Of a DNA stretch of 64,000 bases, positions 45,350 to 54,540 are shown piece by piece (the stretch's first letter is position 1; each line of letters begins with the position of its first letter). This stretch comes from Bacillus pseudomycoides DSM 12442 (lineage in GTDB: Bacteria; Bacillota; Bacilli; Bacillales; Bacillaceae_G): the NCBI RefSeq assembly GCF_000161455.1, contig NZ_CM000745.1, positions 2,738,827 to 2,802,826 of the forward strand, written 5' to 3'. The position numbers and the translations under genes are program-made. The notes below the pieces were generated by a model that was not told the origin of the DNA, ran no database searches, and worked only from the letters and a program-made list of their open reading frames with translations.

Positions 45350-45496
45350 AGTAAAACTTTAATCAGTGGGGGCTATCCCCACTGATTATCAGCCCTCACC
45401 AATCGGGATTTTACGGACAGCAACACTCCCACCTAACTTCTTTGCTTTTACTGAATTTTGAGGCGGGAGTGTTACTGTCCGTTAATGCGGGATAAA
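45346..45496 (-). repeat. bcr1-type B. cereus group repeat
   Basis: A 151 bp element flanked by ATAAA at 45346-45350 and 45492-45496 (TTTAT on the other strand). Read from the minus strand it starts CCCGCATTAACGGAC, has the CACTCCCGCCT and TAGGTGGGAGTG arms of an internal inverted repeat, and ends with CAGTGGGG. It follows the same plan as 3993-4148. AATCAGTGGGG / CCCCACTGATT (45361-45387) forms a perfect hairpin within it. Confidence 0.8.
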
Positions 45497-45517
45497 AACG
45501 AAATGATTTGTGCAGAG

Positions 45518-45557
45518 AAAACCACTTTTGAAACATTATTTCAAAAGTGGCTTTTTG
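45518..45557. terminator. Bidirectional terminator
   Basis: CCACTTTTGAAA / TTTCAAAAGTGG perfect stem with A-run before and T-run after, serving ydbC on one side and the minus-strand membrane gene on the other. Confidence 0.85.
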
Positions 45558-45581
45558 TATGGACGTATATGTCGGAAAAGA

Positions 45582-45926
45582 CTATATAATCTTTACCTCT
45601 TTATCTTCTTTCTTGTGATGTTCAGGTACATAGATATATTGGGATACGATAAGGAGAACGCTTATAAAAAATATAGGGAACATACTTGATATAAATAGAC
45701 CATCAATCTTTAAATTAGTGATTAGACAAACGATAATAATGAGTGATGTAAATAGATGAGAAATGTGTTTTCTTAATCGTATTTTATATACCTCTCGCAA
45801 TATTTCACAGCATACAAATAGGATGAGCATACTTAAAAAAATTACATTTGTATCATAAATGATGAAACAACAGATTAGGCCGAAAAAAGCTAGGTATTCA
45901 ATGAGTAATGGAATATTACGTAGCAT
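45582..45926 (-). CDS. Small membrane protein, unknown
   Basis: A 114-residue protein with about four hydrophobic helices and a charged C-terminal tail (HHKKEDKE). The family is not recognised. Its start lies 6 bp after the stop of the M23 endopeptidase gene on the same strand, so the two are almost certainly cotranscribed, and it might affect export or activity of that enzyme. Confidence 0.65.
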   Translation of the reverse strand: MLRNIPLLIEYLAFFGLICCFIIYDTNVIFLSMLILFVCCEILREVYKIRLRKHISHLFTSLIIIVCLITNLKIDGLFISSMFPIFFISVLLIVSQYIYVPEHHKKEDKEVKII

Positions 45927-45932
45927 AAGATG

Positions 45933-47081
45933 TTACCGTACTAAGTAAGGAAGTGGATCAACGGCATTTGTTTTTTCAAAATTCCATTCCCCATTATGTA
46001 ATTCGAAATGAAGATGTTGCCCAGTTGAATGTCCAGTATTCCCCATCTGCCCCAACACTTGTCCAGTTTGAACGCGATCTCCAGCTTGTACAGATCGGTT
46101 TTTCATATGTGCATAAACAGTTGTATATAATTTTCCTTTTATGTAATGAGTGACGAATACGACGTTTCCGTAGCTGCTAGAATAGTAGGATTTGATAACT
46201 TTTCCAGCAGCTGCAGCACGAATAGGCTTATCTCCAGTTGCTGTAAAATCGACACCATAATGCATTTGCCCCCATCTGACTTCGAAGTTTGAGCTAACTT
46301 GTCCTTGTGTTGGAAATTTAAAAACAGCAGGTATTGAAGGTGACGCAGACTGTTCTTGTTGTTTATTTTGTAATACATATTGCTTTGTAACATATCCATA
46401 TCCAGAGCCAAAACGAATTTTATACCATGTACCTACTGTGCCTACTACTTGTATTTGTGTCCCATTTTGCAAGGAACCAATAACAGCAGTATTTGTTCCT
46501 GCACCATTTCTTACCCTTAGTTTAGGGGTTGCAACATAATAAGAATTATTTTGTATAGTGATTCCTTTAACGAATGGTTGTGAGTTATGTGATACAAATT
46601 CTTTTTTCACATATCCTATTTTTCCGTTGTAAGAGATGAGATACCAGTCATTAAGTGTTTCTTGAACGGAGATAAATGTCCCATTTGGTAATACGTCAAG
46701 GATGGATGATTGTATACTTGGTTCTGAACGAAGGTTTAAGGCGCTTGCATTTACGATATGTTGGTTACGCTGTTGATTTAATTTCGCCAAAGATAAATTA
46801 GATTTTTGTATGTAACCAATTTTGTTTTGAGCGTTTACTTTATACCAGTCACGTGTAGTTTCGAGAATGGTAACAGGTGTATTGTATGAAATACTGCCAA
46901 GGGAATCACCATTTGTTGTATTTTCTTGATATAGTTGGACTTTATCAAGTTTTACATGTCCGATTTTTACGTTGTTTTTTGGTTGTACAGCAGCTGTTTT
47001 CATATCCGCTTCAGTAATTGATGGGAGAAGAGAAGTAACCGCGACAGTTGCTGCTGTCAATGTTGTAACTTTCATATTCAT
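45933..47081 (-). CDS. Secreted SH3-domain/M23 cell-wall endopeptidase
   Basis: A 382-residue exported protein with an N-terminal signal-like helix. Three bacterial SH3 domains follow at about 42-98, 108-165 and 180-235, each with a W-Y-x-V/I and IGYV/GYVTK signature. The last 130 residues are an M23 metallopeptidase: HYGVDF and HLHFEL supply the zinc ligands. Such enzymes cut peptide cross-bridges in peptidoglycan. The start is ATG at 47081 on the minus strand, preceded by AAGGGGGC. Confidence 0.93.
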   Translation of the reverse strand: MNMKVTTLTAATVAVTSLLPSITEADMKTAAVQPKNNVKIGHVKLDKVQLYQENTTNGDSLGSISYNTPVTILETTRDWYKVNAQNKIGYIQKSNLSLAKLNQQRNQHIVNASALNLRSEPSIQSSILDVLPNGTFISVQETLNDWYLISYNGKIGYVKKEFVSHNSQPFVKGITIQNNSYYVATPKLRVRNGAGTNTAVIGSLQNGTQIQVVGTVGTWYKIRFGSGYGYVTKQYVLQNKQQEQSASPSIPAVFKFPTQGQVSSNFEVRWGQMHYGVDFTATGDKPIRAAAAGKVIKSYYSSSYGNVVFVTHYIKGKLYTTVYAHMKNRSVQAGDRVQTGQVLGQMGNTGHSTGQHLHFELHNGEWNFEKTNAVDPLPYLVR

Positions 47082-47389
47082 CGTATAATGAGCCCCCTTG
47101 TGTAATTTGTGGTAAAATTTAGAATTATATTACAAGAATAACAGAAATATAAAGAATATGGAAATAAATGAAAGAGATTTTTGTTTTTCTCAACATAAGA
47201 TTTATTCGTACGATAATATTTGATGGTTTAAATGAGGCGTGGAAATTATCCGATATTTTCTAGGAAGATTAACTGCTTTATAGAATTCACAGACTTCATG
47301 TGATAAACGTAACAATTTTGAGAAAATAATGAATCTGTTAAGGAGTTTCGAAATCTTTCTTTTCAATTCCTTTTTTTATGTTTTATATG
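47082..47389. other. Divergent intergenic region
   Basis: About 375 bp separates the M23 gene from cutC. Apart from the palindrome described at 47390 I see no coding frame with a ribosome site, no repeat and no strong hairpin; promoters for both flanking genes must lie here. Confidence 0.5.
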
Positions 47390-47425
47390 AGAAACCTAGG
47401 TTTCTTATTTATGCTGCGGTATAAT
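47390..47425 (+). promoter_or_regulatory. Palindromic operator and -10 box of cutC
   Basis: AGAAACCTAGGTTTCT (47390-47405) is a perfect 16 bp palindrome. TATAAT at 47420-47425 is a consensus -10 box, and the right half of the palindrome covers the -35 position, so a dimeric repressor bound here would block the cutC-signal peptidase transcript. Confidence 0.6.
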
Positions 47426-47457
47426 AATGTGGAAAAAGTACGAAAAGAGGTAGTTTC

Positions 47458-48141
47458 ATGCTCGAAGTCATTGCAACTTGTTTAGAAGATGTGAAGCAAA
47501 TTGAAAAAGCTGGTGGAAATCGAATTGAGTTAATTTCAGCATATACAGAAGGTGGGTTAACACCAAGTTATGCTTTTATAAAAAAAGCGGTGAAAGCAGC
47601 AAACATACCTATCCATGTTATGATTCGTCCCCATGCTAAGTCATTTATATATACAACAGAAGAAATTGAAATGATGAAAGAAGATATTTTAATTGCACAA
47701 GAACTTGGTGCAGCAGGTGTTGTTTTAGGTGTATTAAATGAGCAGAATCAAGTTGATGAAAAAAATTTAGCTAATTTATTATCTGTTGTAGATGGGATTA
47801 ATATCACATTTCATCGTGCGATAGATGAAGTGGATGATCTTATTGGTGCAGTTAAAACATTACGTAATTTTGAAAAAATAACTCATATTTTAACTTCTGG
47901 TGGTCAAGGGACGATAGAGGGAAATATACCTGTACTTCATGAAATGCAAAGAGTCAGTAAAGGGGATATCCAGCTCATTGTTGGAAGTGGTGTGACAAAA
48001 GAAAATATAAAGCGACTATTGAACGAAACAGGAATTTCAGAAGCACATGTTGGTACTGCAGTCCGAGAAGGTAAATCTTGTTTTGCTGAAGTAGATCAAA
48101 AATCTGTACAAGATCTAGTGGTATTAACAAAATCATTATAA
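47458..48141 (+). CDS. cutC: CutC family protein
   Basis: A 227-residue TIM-barrel protein: EVIATCLEDVKQIEKAGGNRIEL at the start, HVMIRPHAKSF, GVVLGVL, ITFHRAIDEV and ILTSGGQGT in CutC order. The family was linked to copper homeostasis, but its biochemical role is uncertain. AAAAGAGGTAG precedes ATG 47458. The signal peptidase gene follows after 21 bp and may share the transcript. Confidence 0.93.
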   Translation: MLEVIATCLEDVKQIEKAGGNRIELISAYTEGGLTPSYAFIKKAVKAANIPIHVMIRPHAKSFIYTTEEIEMMKEDILIAQELGAAGVVLGVLNEQNQVDEKNLANLLSVVDGINITFHRAIDEVDDLIGAVKTLRNFEKITHILTSGGQGTIEGNIPVLHEMQRVSKGDIQLIVGSGVTKENIKRLLNETGISEAHVGTAVREGKSCFAEVDQKSVQDLVVLTKSL

Positions 48142-48162
48142 TACTAGAGAAGAGGGAAAAAG

Positions 48163-48717
48163 ATGGAGAAAAGCAAGAAAAAAGAAATCGTTTCATGGGT
48201 TAAAACAATAGGGATTACGCTAGGAATCGCTTTAATTGTACGTGGTATTTTATTTACTCCTTCACTCGTACAAGGTGAGTCTATGATGCCTACTTTAGAA
48301 AATAACGAGCGTGTACTTGTAAATAAAATTGGTTTTAACGTACAAGGATTAAATCGTTTTGATATTATTGTTTTTCATGGAAAAGAAGGATATGATTTAG
48401 TGAAGCGAGTAATTGGCTTACCAGGAGATACGATTGAATATAAAAACGACGTATTGTACGTGAATGGAAAAGCGGTTGATGAACCATATTTAGCAGATTA
48501 TAAGGACGAGGTATCGAAAGGGAAATTAACTCCTGATTTTACATTAGAACAAAAAACTGGGAAAACAAAAGTTCCAGAAGGTCAAGTGTTTGTGTTAGGA
48601 GATAATCGTCAAGTTTCAAAAGATAGTCGCATGTTTGGTTTTGTTTCTGAAGATCAAATTGTCGGAAAAGGTGAAGCGGTATTTTGGCCGCTGCAACAAG
48701 TGAGAGCATTGCATTAA
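48163..48717 (+). CDS. Type I signal peptidase
   Basis: A 184-residue SipS-type peptidase: one N-terminal membrane helix, Ser40 in QGESMMPTL as nucleophile and Lys81 in YDLVKRVIGLPGD as general base, and the GDNR-x-SKDSR box near the C-terminus. It removes signal peptides from exported proteins. Bacillus genomes carry several paralogues, so a specific sip name is not assigned. Terminator at 48742. Confidence 0.93.
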   Translation: MEKSKKKEIVSWVKTIGITLGIALIVRGILFTPSLVQGESMMPTLENNERVLVNKIGFNVQGLNRFDIIVFHGKEGYDLVKRVIGLPGDTIEYKNDVLYVNGKAVDEPYLADYKDEVSKGKLTPDFTLEQKTGKTKVPEGQVFVLGDNRQVSKDSRMFGFVSEDQIVGKGEAVFWPLQQVRALH

Positions 48718-48741
48718 AGAGAGAGTTTACGTATACGCGTT

Positions 48742-48777
48742 AAAAAAGCATTGAATTTTACTTTCAATGCTTTTTTT
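48742..48777 (+). terminator. Rho-independent terminator
   Basis: AAAAAGCATTGAA / TTCAATGCTTTTT stem followed by a T-run. Confidence 0.9.
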
Positions 48778-48847
48778 ATTTGAGAAAAATATTGTTTAAA
48801 TAGAAAGAATATTTTATAATTTTAAATTATATGTTTGTTTCAAAAAA

Positions 48848-48873
48848 CGGAATTATTGTTCCGAATTACGGAA
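48848..48873 (+). promoter_or_regulatory. Candidate operator of the IclR-type regulator
   Basis: CGGAA (48848-48852), TTCCG (48859-48863) and CGGAA (48869-48873) alternate with six- and five-base gaps, giving two overlapping inverted repeats just upstream of the regulator start. This is the type of site expected for autoregulation by IclR/KipR proteins. Confidence 0.55.
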
Positions 48874-48888
48874 CTTAGGGGAGCTAAG

Positions 48889-49656
48889 ATGAGTGTAAAT
48901 AAAACGGCAGTAAAGACGATGGATATTTTAGAACTATTTTATGGACATGAAGAGCTAACGTTAACGGAAATGGTTCATCAGACGGGAATGCCTAAAACAT
49001 CTGTATACCGTTTAATTGGTTCGCTTGAAGAAATGGGCTTTTTACAAAAGACAACAAGGGGAACATATAGGCTTGGATTAGTATTTTTAAGGTTCGGTCA
49101 ACTCGTTTCGAAGCGATTGTCAGTACGAAATATTGCAAAGCCATATATGAAAAAACTTAGAGACTCTCTTGGTCAAGCTGTCAATTTAATTATTCAAGAT
49201 GCGAATGAGGCAATTTATATTGAAAAAATGGATGGAGATCAACCAGTAAGAGTATACACAGAGATAGGACGGCGAGCTCCTTTATATGCCGGAGCATGTC
49301 CGCGTATTTTACTTTCGTATTTTTCGGAAGACGATCAAATGCAGTATATAGAGAAAGTGCAATTACAACAATTTGCAGATGGAACGATAGTGGATAAAGA
49401 AGAGTTGCAAAGCCTATTATGTAAGGCTAAAAGAGAAGGATATACGATCAGTTATTCGGAACTTGAGAATCATACAGCTGCAATTGCAGCCCCTATTTTT
49501 GCAAGTGATGGTAGTGTAATAGCTGGTATTAGTATTTCGGGATTAGAAATAGAGTATAATGAATCGACAATTCCAAACTTTATTACAAAAGTAAAAGAAA
49601 CAGCGCATCAAATTTCGAAAGAACTTGGCTGGATAGGTGAAAAGGAAGGTATATGA
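48889..49656 (+). CDS. IclR-family regulator of the pyroglutamate operon
   Basis: A 255-residue regulator: winged helix (LTLTEMVHQTGMPKTSVYRLIGSLEEMGF) followed by an IclR effector domain (ENHTAAIAAPIF, GISISG). ATG 48889 has TAGGGGAG upstream; the frame extends further but without a site. It resembles KipR, which controls the kip/pxp genes in B. subtilis. Its TGA overlaps the pxpB ATG, so regulator and enzymes are made from one mRNA. The effector could be 5-oxoproline. Confidence 0.85.
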   Translation: MSVNKTAVKTMDILELFYGHEELTLTEMVHQTGMPKTSVYRLIGSLEEMGFLQKTTRGTYRLGLVFLRFGQLVSKRLSVRNIAKPYMKKLRDSLGQAVNLIIQDANEAIYIEKMDGDQPVRVYTEIGRRAPLYAGACPRILLSYFSEDDQMQYIEKVQLQQFADGTIVDKEELQSLLCKAKREGYTISYSELENHTAAIAAPIFASDGSVIAGISISGLEIEYNESTIPNFITKVKETAHQISKELGWIGEKEGI

Positions 49657-50363
49657 TGAAATTTTCAGCACTAGGGGATCAAGCAGTTGTTGTTACGTTT
49701 GGAGAAACAATTGATTTGGATATATATGAAAATGTGCAAAATTTACATCGACTATTAAAGAGAAATCCATTTCTTGGAATGGTTGAGTGTGTACCTTCTT
49801 TTACTTCTTTAACGGTTTACTATGATGTATATAAGTTATGGAGGAAAAATGAAAGAAAGGTAGTACCATATGAGTTTGTATGTGAATACATGAATCGATT
49901 GTTTAGTCATAATCAAAATAAAACACAAAAACAATATGATTGTATTTCAATTCCAGTTTGTTATGGCGGGAAATATGGACCTGATTTAGAAGAAGTTGCG
50001 GCGTATCATGGGTTATGTGCAAATGAGGTGATTCGTCTTCATAGTGAAGTGACTTATTTTGTTTATATGTTAGGATTTACACCAGGATTTCCGTATTTGG
50101 GTGGTATGCCCAAAGAGCTAGAAACACCTAGAAAACAAACACCACGTCTACAAATAACACCTGGTTCAGTTGGAATTGGTGGAAGTCAAACTGGAATATA
50201 TCCATTAGAAACACCAGGCGGCTGGAATATTATTGGCCGAACACCGATTGCGTTGTTTCAGCCAAATGAAGAAAAGCCTACATATGTGCAGAGCGGAATG
50301 TATTTACGTTTTATCCCAATAACAGAGGAAGAGTACCTGGTTATGGAGGGAGCTAGGAAATGA
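49653..50363 (+). CDS. pxpB: 5-oxoprolinase subunit B (KipI-like)
   Basis: A 236-residue PxpB/KipI protein with GDQAVVVTFGE at the start, YVYMLGFTPGFPYLGG and a LETPGGWNIIGRTP motif. With PxpC and PxpA it forms the ATP-dependent prokaryotic 5-oxoprolinase that turns pyroglutamate into glutamate. The B. subtilis relative KipI also inhibits sporulation kinase KinA. ATGA overlap with the regulator and with pxpC shows tight translational coupling. Confidence 0.94.
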   Translation: MMKFSALGDQAVVVTFGETIDLDIYENVQNLHRLLKRNPFLGMVECVPSFTSLTVYYDVYKLWRKNERKVVPYEFVCEYMNRLFSHNQNKTQKQYDCISIPVCYGGKYGPDLEEVAAYHGLCANEVIRLHSEVTYFVYMLGFTPGFPYLGGMPKELETPRKQTPRLQITPGSVGIGGSQTGIYPLETPGGWNIIGRTPIALFQPNEEKPTYVQSGMYLRFIPITEEEYLVMEGARK

Positions 50364-51349
50364 ATGTTGAGGTTTTACATGCTGGGATGTTTACAACTGT
50401 TCAAGATTTAGGAAGATATCACTATCAACAATATGGCGTGCCTGTTGGCGGTGCTATGGATCAGACAGCATTAAGAATGATAAATATGTTAGTTGGAAAT
50501 GAAGAGAATGAAGCTGGATTAGAAATTACAATGATGGGACCAAAGCTTCTTATAAAGAAAACGACATTGCTAGCAATTGGTGGTGCGAATATGGAGCCTC
50601 TGTTAAACGGAGAACCCATTCCATTGTGGCGACCAGTTTTAGCGAAAGAAGGTAGCATGCTTTGCTTCGGGAAGACGCAGTTTGGGTGTAGGACATATGT
50701 GACATTTGCAGGTGGAATTGATGTTGCAAGTAGTATGGGAAGCAAAAGTACATATGTAAAAGCAGCTATAGGTGGACTAGAAGGACGAGCGCTTAAAAAG
50801 GGCGACCTTTTTCAAATTGGTACACCATCAAAATTTGCTACTTGTATGATAAAGAAATTGATGGATGAAGACAGAATAGAAACACGTTGGGGTATATGTA
50901 ATCCTGTTCTACCCAAATATAGTCGCAGCCCAATCATTCGTGTTATTCCAGGTTTTGAATGGGATCAATTTAAGAGTGAGAGTTTAGAGTCGTTTTTTAC
51001 AAAGGAATATAAAGTTTCCAATTATGCTGACCGTATGGGCTATCGATTTGAAGGTGAAAAATTAAAAAGAATAGAACAATCTGAGATTCTATCGAGTGCA
51101 GTTACATTTGGAACAATTCAAGTGCCATCTGATGGTCATCCAATCATCTTAATGGCAGATAGACAAACGACAGGTGGATATCCGTTAATTGGTAATGTCA
51201 TATCAGTTGATTTACCTATTCTTGCGCAATTGAAACCAGGTGATTATGTCACGTTTGCAAAGACTTCTATAACAGAAGCGACGGAGCTTTACATCGAGAA
51301 AGAACAAAATATGAATCTATTAAAGAAGTTCATCGCTTTACAAGCGTAA
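50360..51349 (+). CDS. pxpC: 5-oxoprolinase subunit C (KipA-like)
   Basis: A 329-residue biotin-dependent-carboxylase-like (urea amidolyase/allophanate-type) protein: TTVQDLGRYHYQQYGVPVGG, the IGGANMEP segment and DRQTTGGYPLIGNV are family landmarks. It works with PxpB and PxpA in 5-oxoproline hydrolysis. It starts inside the pxpB stop codon. Confidence 0.94.
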   Translation: MNVEVLHAGMFTTVQDLGRYHYQQYGVPVGGAMDQTALRMINMLVGNEENEAGLEITMMGPKLLIKKTTLLAIGGANMEPLLNGEPIPLWRPVLAKEGSMLCFGKTQFGCRTYVTFAGGIDVASSMGSKSTYVKAAIGGLEGRALKKGDLFQIGTPSKFATCMIKKLMDEDRIETRWGICNPVLPKYSRSPIIRVIPGFEWDQFKSESLESFFTKEYKVSNYADRMGYRFEGEKLKRIEQSEILSSAVTFGTIQVPSDGHPIILMADRQTTGGYPLIGNVISVDLPILAQLKPGDYVTFAKTSITEATELYIEKEQNMNLLKKFIALQA

Positions 51350-51369
51350 AGCAGGAGGAGAGATAGCGT

Positions 51370-52128
51370 ATGGTTACCGTTGACTTAAATTGTGATTTAG
51401 GAGAAGGCTTTGGTGCATATAAGATAGGAAACGATGATAAAATTCTTCCGTTTGTTTCATCAGTAAATATTGCATGCGGTTTTCATGCTGGTGATCCAAC
51501 TGTCATGCGTCAAACTGTTGAAAAAGCGTTGTACCACAATGTGGAAATAGGAGCACATCCAGGGTTTCCGGACTTAATTGGATTTGGTAGAAGAATGATG
51601 TATATTTCGCCAGAAGAGGTCTATGATTATGTTTTATATCAAATAGGGGCATTAGATGGATTTATAAGAGCGGCAGGAGGAAGGATGCACCATATAAAAC
51701 CGCACGGTGCACTTTATAATATGGCAGCCACTGATCAAGAGATTGCGGATGCAATTGCAAAAGCAATTTATCATATAAATCCAGATTTATTTCTGTATGG
51801 ATTAGCGAAAAGTAAATTTATACAAGCAGCTGAAAAATATGAACTGAAACTCGTGCAGGAAGCATTTGCCGATCGTACGTATCAATTAGATGGAACATTA
51901 ACAAGCCGAACAGAAGAAAATGCACTCATAAAAAATGAAGATATAGCAATTGAACAAGTGTTGCAGATGGTTAAGGAAAGAAATGTAAAAGCAGTTGGTG
52001 GAAAGATTATCAATATCGATGCACAAACAATTTGCATACACGGTGATGGTGAGCATGCAGTTCAATTTGCAGAAAGAATATACAGAACATTTAGATTAAA
52101 TGATATTTCTATTTGTGCACCAAAGTAG
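51370..52128 (+). CDS. pxpA: 5-oxoprolinase subunit A (YcsF/LamB family)
   Basis: A 252-residue protein with DLNCDLGEGFG, NIACGFHAGDP, EIGAHPGFPD and HIKPHGALYN, the metal-site motifs of the LamB/YcsF family. It completes the 5-oxoprolinase complex with PxpB and PxpC. AGGAGGAGAG precedes ATG 51370, 20 bp after pxpC. Confidence 0.95.
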   Translation: MVTVDLNCDLGEGFGAYKIGNDDKILPFVSSVNIACGFHAGDPTVMRQTVEKALYHNVEIGAHPGFPDLIGFGRRMMYISPEEVYDYVLYQIGALDGFIRAAGGRMHHIKPHGALYNMAATDQEIADAIAKAIYHINPDLFLYGLAKSKFIQAAEKYELKLVQEAFADRTYQLDGTLTSRTEENALIKNEDIAIEQVLQMVKERNVKAVGGKIINIDAQTICIHGDGEHAVQFAERIYRTFRLNDISICAPK

Positions 52129-52148
52129 AATAAGGAGGAGATACATAG

Positions 52149-52844
52149 ATGTTGAAACTAATTGGAATATTGCTTGTAGCTGTTGGATTTTTATTTCGCC
52201 TTAATACGTTATTGGTTGTAATGGTTGCAGGAATTGTTACTGGTATGGTTGCGGGGATGAGTTTTTATGATGTCATAAGTATGTTTGGAAAGTTTTTTAT
52301 AGAAAACCGATATATGTCTATGCCAATATTATTAACTTTGCCTGTAATTGGAATTTTAGAACGATATGGACTGAAGGAACGTGCAGAAGCATTGATATCA
52401 AAATCTAAGGGAGCAACGACTGGTAGAGTATTAATGTCATATTTTACAATTCGTGAGGCTTCGGCAGCGGTAGGACTAAATATTGGGGGACATGCTCAAA
52501 CAGTAAGGCCTCTTGTTGCACCGATGGCAGAAGGTGCAGCTCATGGACGTTATGGAAAACTACCAGAAAAATTAAAAGAAAAGATTAAAGCGAATGCAGC
52601 GGCAGCTGAAAATACGGCATGGTTTTTTGGTGAAGATATTTTTATCGCAACAGGAGCGATTCTATTAATGAAAGGATTCTTTGATTCTGTAGGAATGCAT
52701 GTTGGTGTGTGGGATATGGCGCTTTGGGGAATTCCTACGGCAATCTCAGCTTTTATTGTAAGTTGGATTCGTTTTAAACAATTCGATAAGTATATTGAAA
52801 AAACGATGAAAAAAGAAGAAAGCCAACAAAAGGAGGCGATATAG
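52149..52844 (+). CDS. DUF969 membrane protein, putative pyroglutamate transporter subunit
   Basis: A 231-residue protein with about six helices. LNIGGHAQTVRPLVAPMAEGAA and a following NTAWFFGEDIF segment are DUF969 features. DUF969 and DUF979 genes regularly occur side by side and near peptidase or pyroglutamate genes. Here they sit between pxpA and pcp, so a two-part permease for pyroglutamate or pyroglutamyl peptides is the natural inference. Start 20 bp after pxpA with AAGGAGGAG upstream. Confidence 0.85.
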   Translation: MLKLIGILLVAVGFLFRLNTLLVVMVAGIVTGMVAGMSFYDVISMFGKFFIENRYMSMPILLTLPVIGILERYGLKERAEALISKSKGATTGRVLMSYFTIREASAAVGLNIGGHAQTVRPLVAPMAEGAAHGRYGKLPEKLKEKIKANAAAAENTAWFFGEDIFIATGAILLMKGFFDSVGMHVGVWDMALWGIPTAISAFIVSWIRFKQFDKYIEKTMKKEESQQKEAI

Positions 52845-52845
52845 G

Positions 52846-53808
52846 ATGAATATTATTACACTTGATACAATCTATTATTTATTAGGTATTATTGTTGCCT
52901 TTGTCGCGATTCGTGTCGCTTTTGATCGTCAACATCCAAATCGCTTTGGTTCTAGTTTATTTTGGGCATTATTTTCTATTACATTTTTATTTGGAAATAT
53001 GATTCCATCATTTTATATCGGTTGTATTGTATTAGCAATGGTCATTTTAGCATCATTGAATAAAGTAACGAAGTCCAATGAAAAAGAAGCACCTACTGAA
53101 GAACGAGTGAAACATGCAGAAAAACTGAGAAATAAAATTTTTATGCCCGCTATTTTAATTCCTATTTTTACGATTATTGGTACTTTAACTTTAGGAAAGC
53201 TAAAGTTTGGAAATGTATTTCTTGTTGATCCTGAGAAAGTCACATTAATTGCATTAGCTCTTGGGGCATTGCTTGCTTTTGTAGCAGCAATGGGAATCAC
53301 AAAAGCAAAAATAACAGCGCCTGTACAAGAGGGAAGCAGATTATTACAAGCTGTCGGCTGGGCAGTTATTTTACCACAAATGTTAGCTGCGCTTGGCGGT
53401 ATTTTTGCAAAGTCTGGTGTGGGTCAAGTTGTCTCGGATTTAGTAGGACAAGTATTGCCAACAGAGTATCCATTCGTTGCTGTTATGGCATATTGTTTAG
53501 GTATGATGTTGTTTACAGTTGTAATGGGGAATGCCTTTGCCGCATTTGCTGTTATTACAGGAGGAATTGGTTTACCGCTTATCGTTCAAATGCATGGTGG
53601 TAATCCAGCGATCATGGCCGCACTTGGAATGTTTGCAGGGTACTGCGGTACATTGATAACACCAATGGCTGCAAATTTTAATATTGTACCAGCGATGCTA
53701 TTAGAATTAAAAGATAAAAATGCGGTAATTAAAGCCCAAGCACCAATTGCTATTACCATTTTTGTTATTAATATGTTCATCATGTATGGGCTCGTATATC
53801 GATTTTAG
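52846..53808 (+). CDS. DUF979 membrane protein, partner of the DUF969 protein
   Basis: A 320-residue protein with eight or nine helices. GMMLFTVVMGNAFAAFAVITGG and the YCGTLITPMAANFN motif define DUF979. It begins one base after the DUF969 stop, with AGGAGGCGAT upstream, which suggests equal expression of the two proteins. Together they probably form the transport step of this operon. Confidence 0.85.
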   Translation: MNIITLDTIYYLLGIIVAFVAIRVAFDRQHPNRFGSSLFWALFSITFLFGNMIPSFYIGCIVLAMVILASLNKVTKSNEKEAPTEERVKHAEKLRNKIFMPAILIPIFTIIGTLTLGKLKFGNVFLVDPEKVTLIALALGALLAFVAAMGITKAKITAPVQEGSRLLQAVGWAVILPQMLAALGGIFAKSGVGQVVSDLVGQVLPTEYPFVAVMAYCLGMMLFTVVMGNAFAAFAVITGGIGLPLIVQMHGGNPAIMAALGMFAGYCGTLITPMAANFNIVPAMLLELKDKNAVIKAQAPIAITIFVINMFIMYGLVYRF

Positions 53809-53823
53809 TAAGGAGTGGGAATG

Positions 53824-54471
53824 ATGAAGACAGTATTGTTAACAGGGTTCGAACCTTTTGGTGGAGAGGAGATTAATCCTGCCTGGGAAGTTGTAAAGCA
53901 GCTTGATGGACAAAGCTTTGGAGATTACAAGATTGTTAGTAAACAAGTTCCAACTGTGTTTCATAAATCATTACAAGCGTTAAAGTCTTATATGGAAGAA
54001 ATAGAACCGGAGCTTGTTATATGTATCGGGCAAGCAGGAGGACGTCCAGATATTACAGTGGAACGAGTTGCAATAAATGTAGATGATGCAAGAATCACTG
54101 ACAATGAAGGAAACCAACCGGTTGATGTATCTATTGTAGAAGGGGGGCCCGTTGCGTATTGGTCTACACTTCCTATAAAAGCTACTGTAAAAAAACTTCG
54201 GGAAGAAGGAATACCTGCTTCTGTTTCTCAAACTGCAGGTACATTTGTTTGTAATCATCTCTTTTATGGACTTATGGACATTTTAGCAAAAAGTGAAAAC
54301 GGGGCTCGTGGTGGTTTTATACATATTCCGTTTTTGCCAGAGCAAGCAAGTAAGCATCCTGGACAACCGAGTATGTCGCTTTCAACTATTACAACTGGAA
54401 TTGAATTATTGGTACGGATCGCATTAGAGGTAGAAATGGATATTATAGAATGTGGCGGGACCACACACTAA
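53824..54471 (+). CDS. pcp: Pyrrolidone-carboxylate peptidase
   Basis: A 215-residue C15 cysteine peptidase that removes N-terminal pyroglutamate from peptides. PDITVERVAIN holds the catalytic Glu, AGTFVCNHLFYG the Cys, and GFIHIPFLPEQ the His. I start at ATG 53824 (MKTVLLTGFEPFGG, as in other Bacillus Pcp); ATG 53821 is immediately before it and AGGAG lies at 53811. As the last gene of the operon it supplies free pyroglutamate for PxpABC. Confidence 0.95.
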   Translation: MKTVLLTGFEPFGGEEINPAWEVVKQLDGQSFGDYKIVSKQVPTVFHKSLQALKSYMEEIEPELVICIGQAGGRPDITVERVAINVDDARITDNEGNQPVDVSIVEGGPVAYWSTLPIKATVKKLREEGIPASVSQTAGTFVCNHLFYGLMDILAKSENGARGGFIHIPFLPEQASKHPGQPSMSLSTITTGIELLVRIALEVEMDIIECGGTTH

Positions 54472-54540
54472 ACAAAAGTACAACACCTGCTATGGACAAA
54501 TGTTATAATAAAGGAAGGATTATACATAGAGGTGAGAGCA

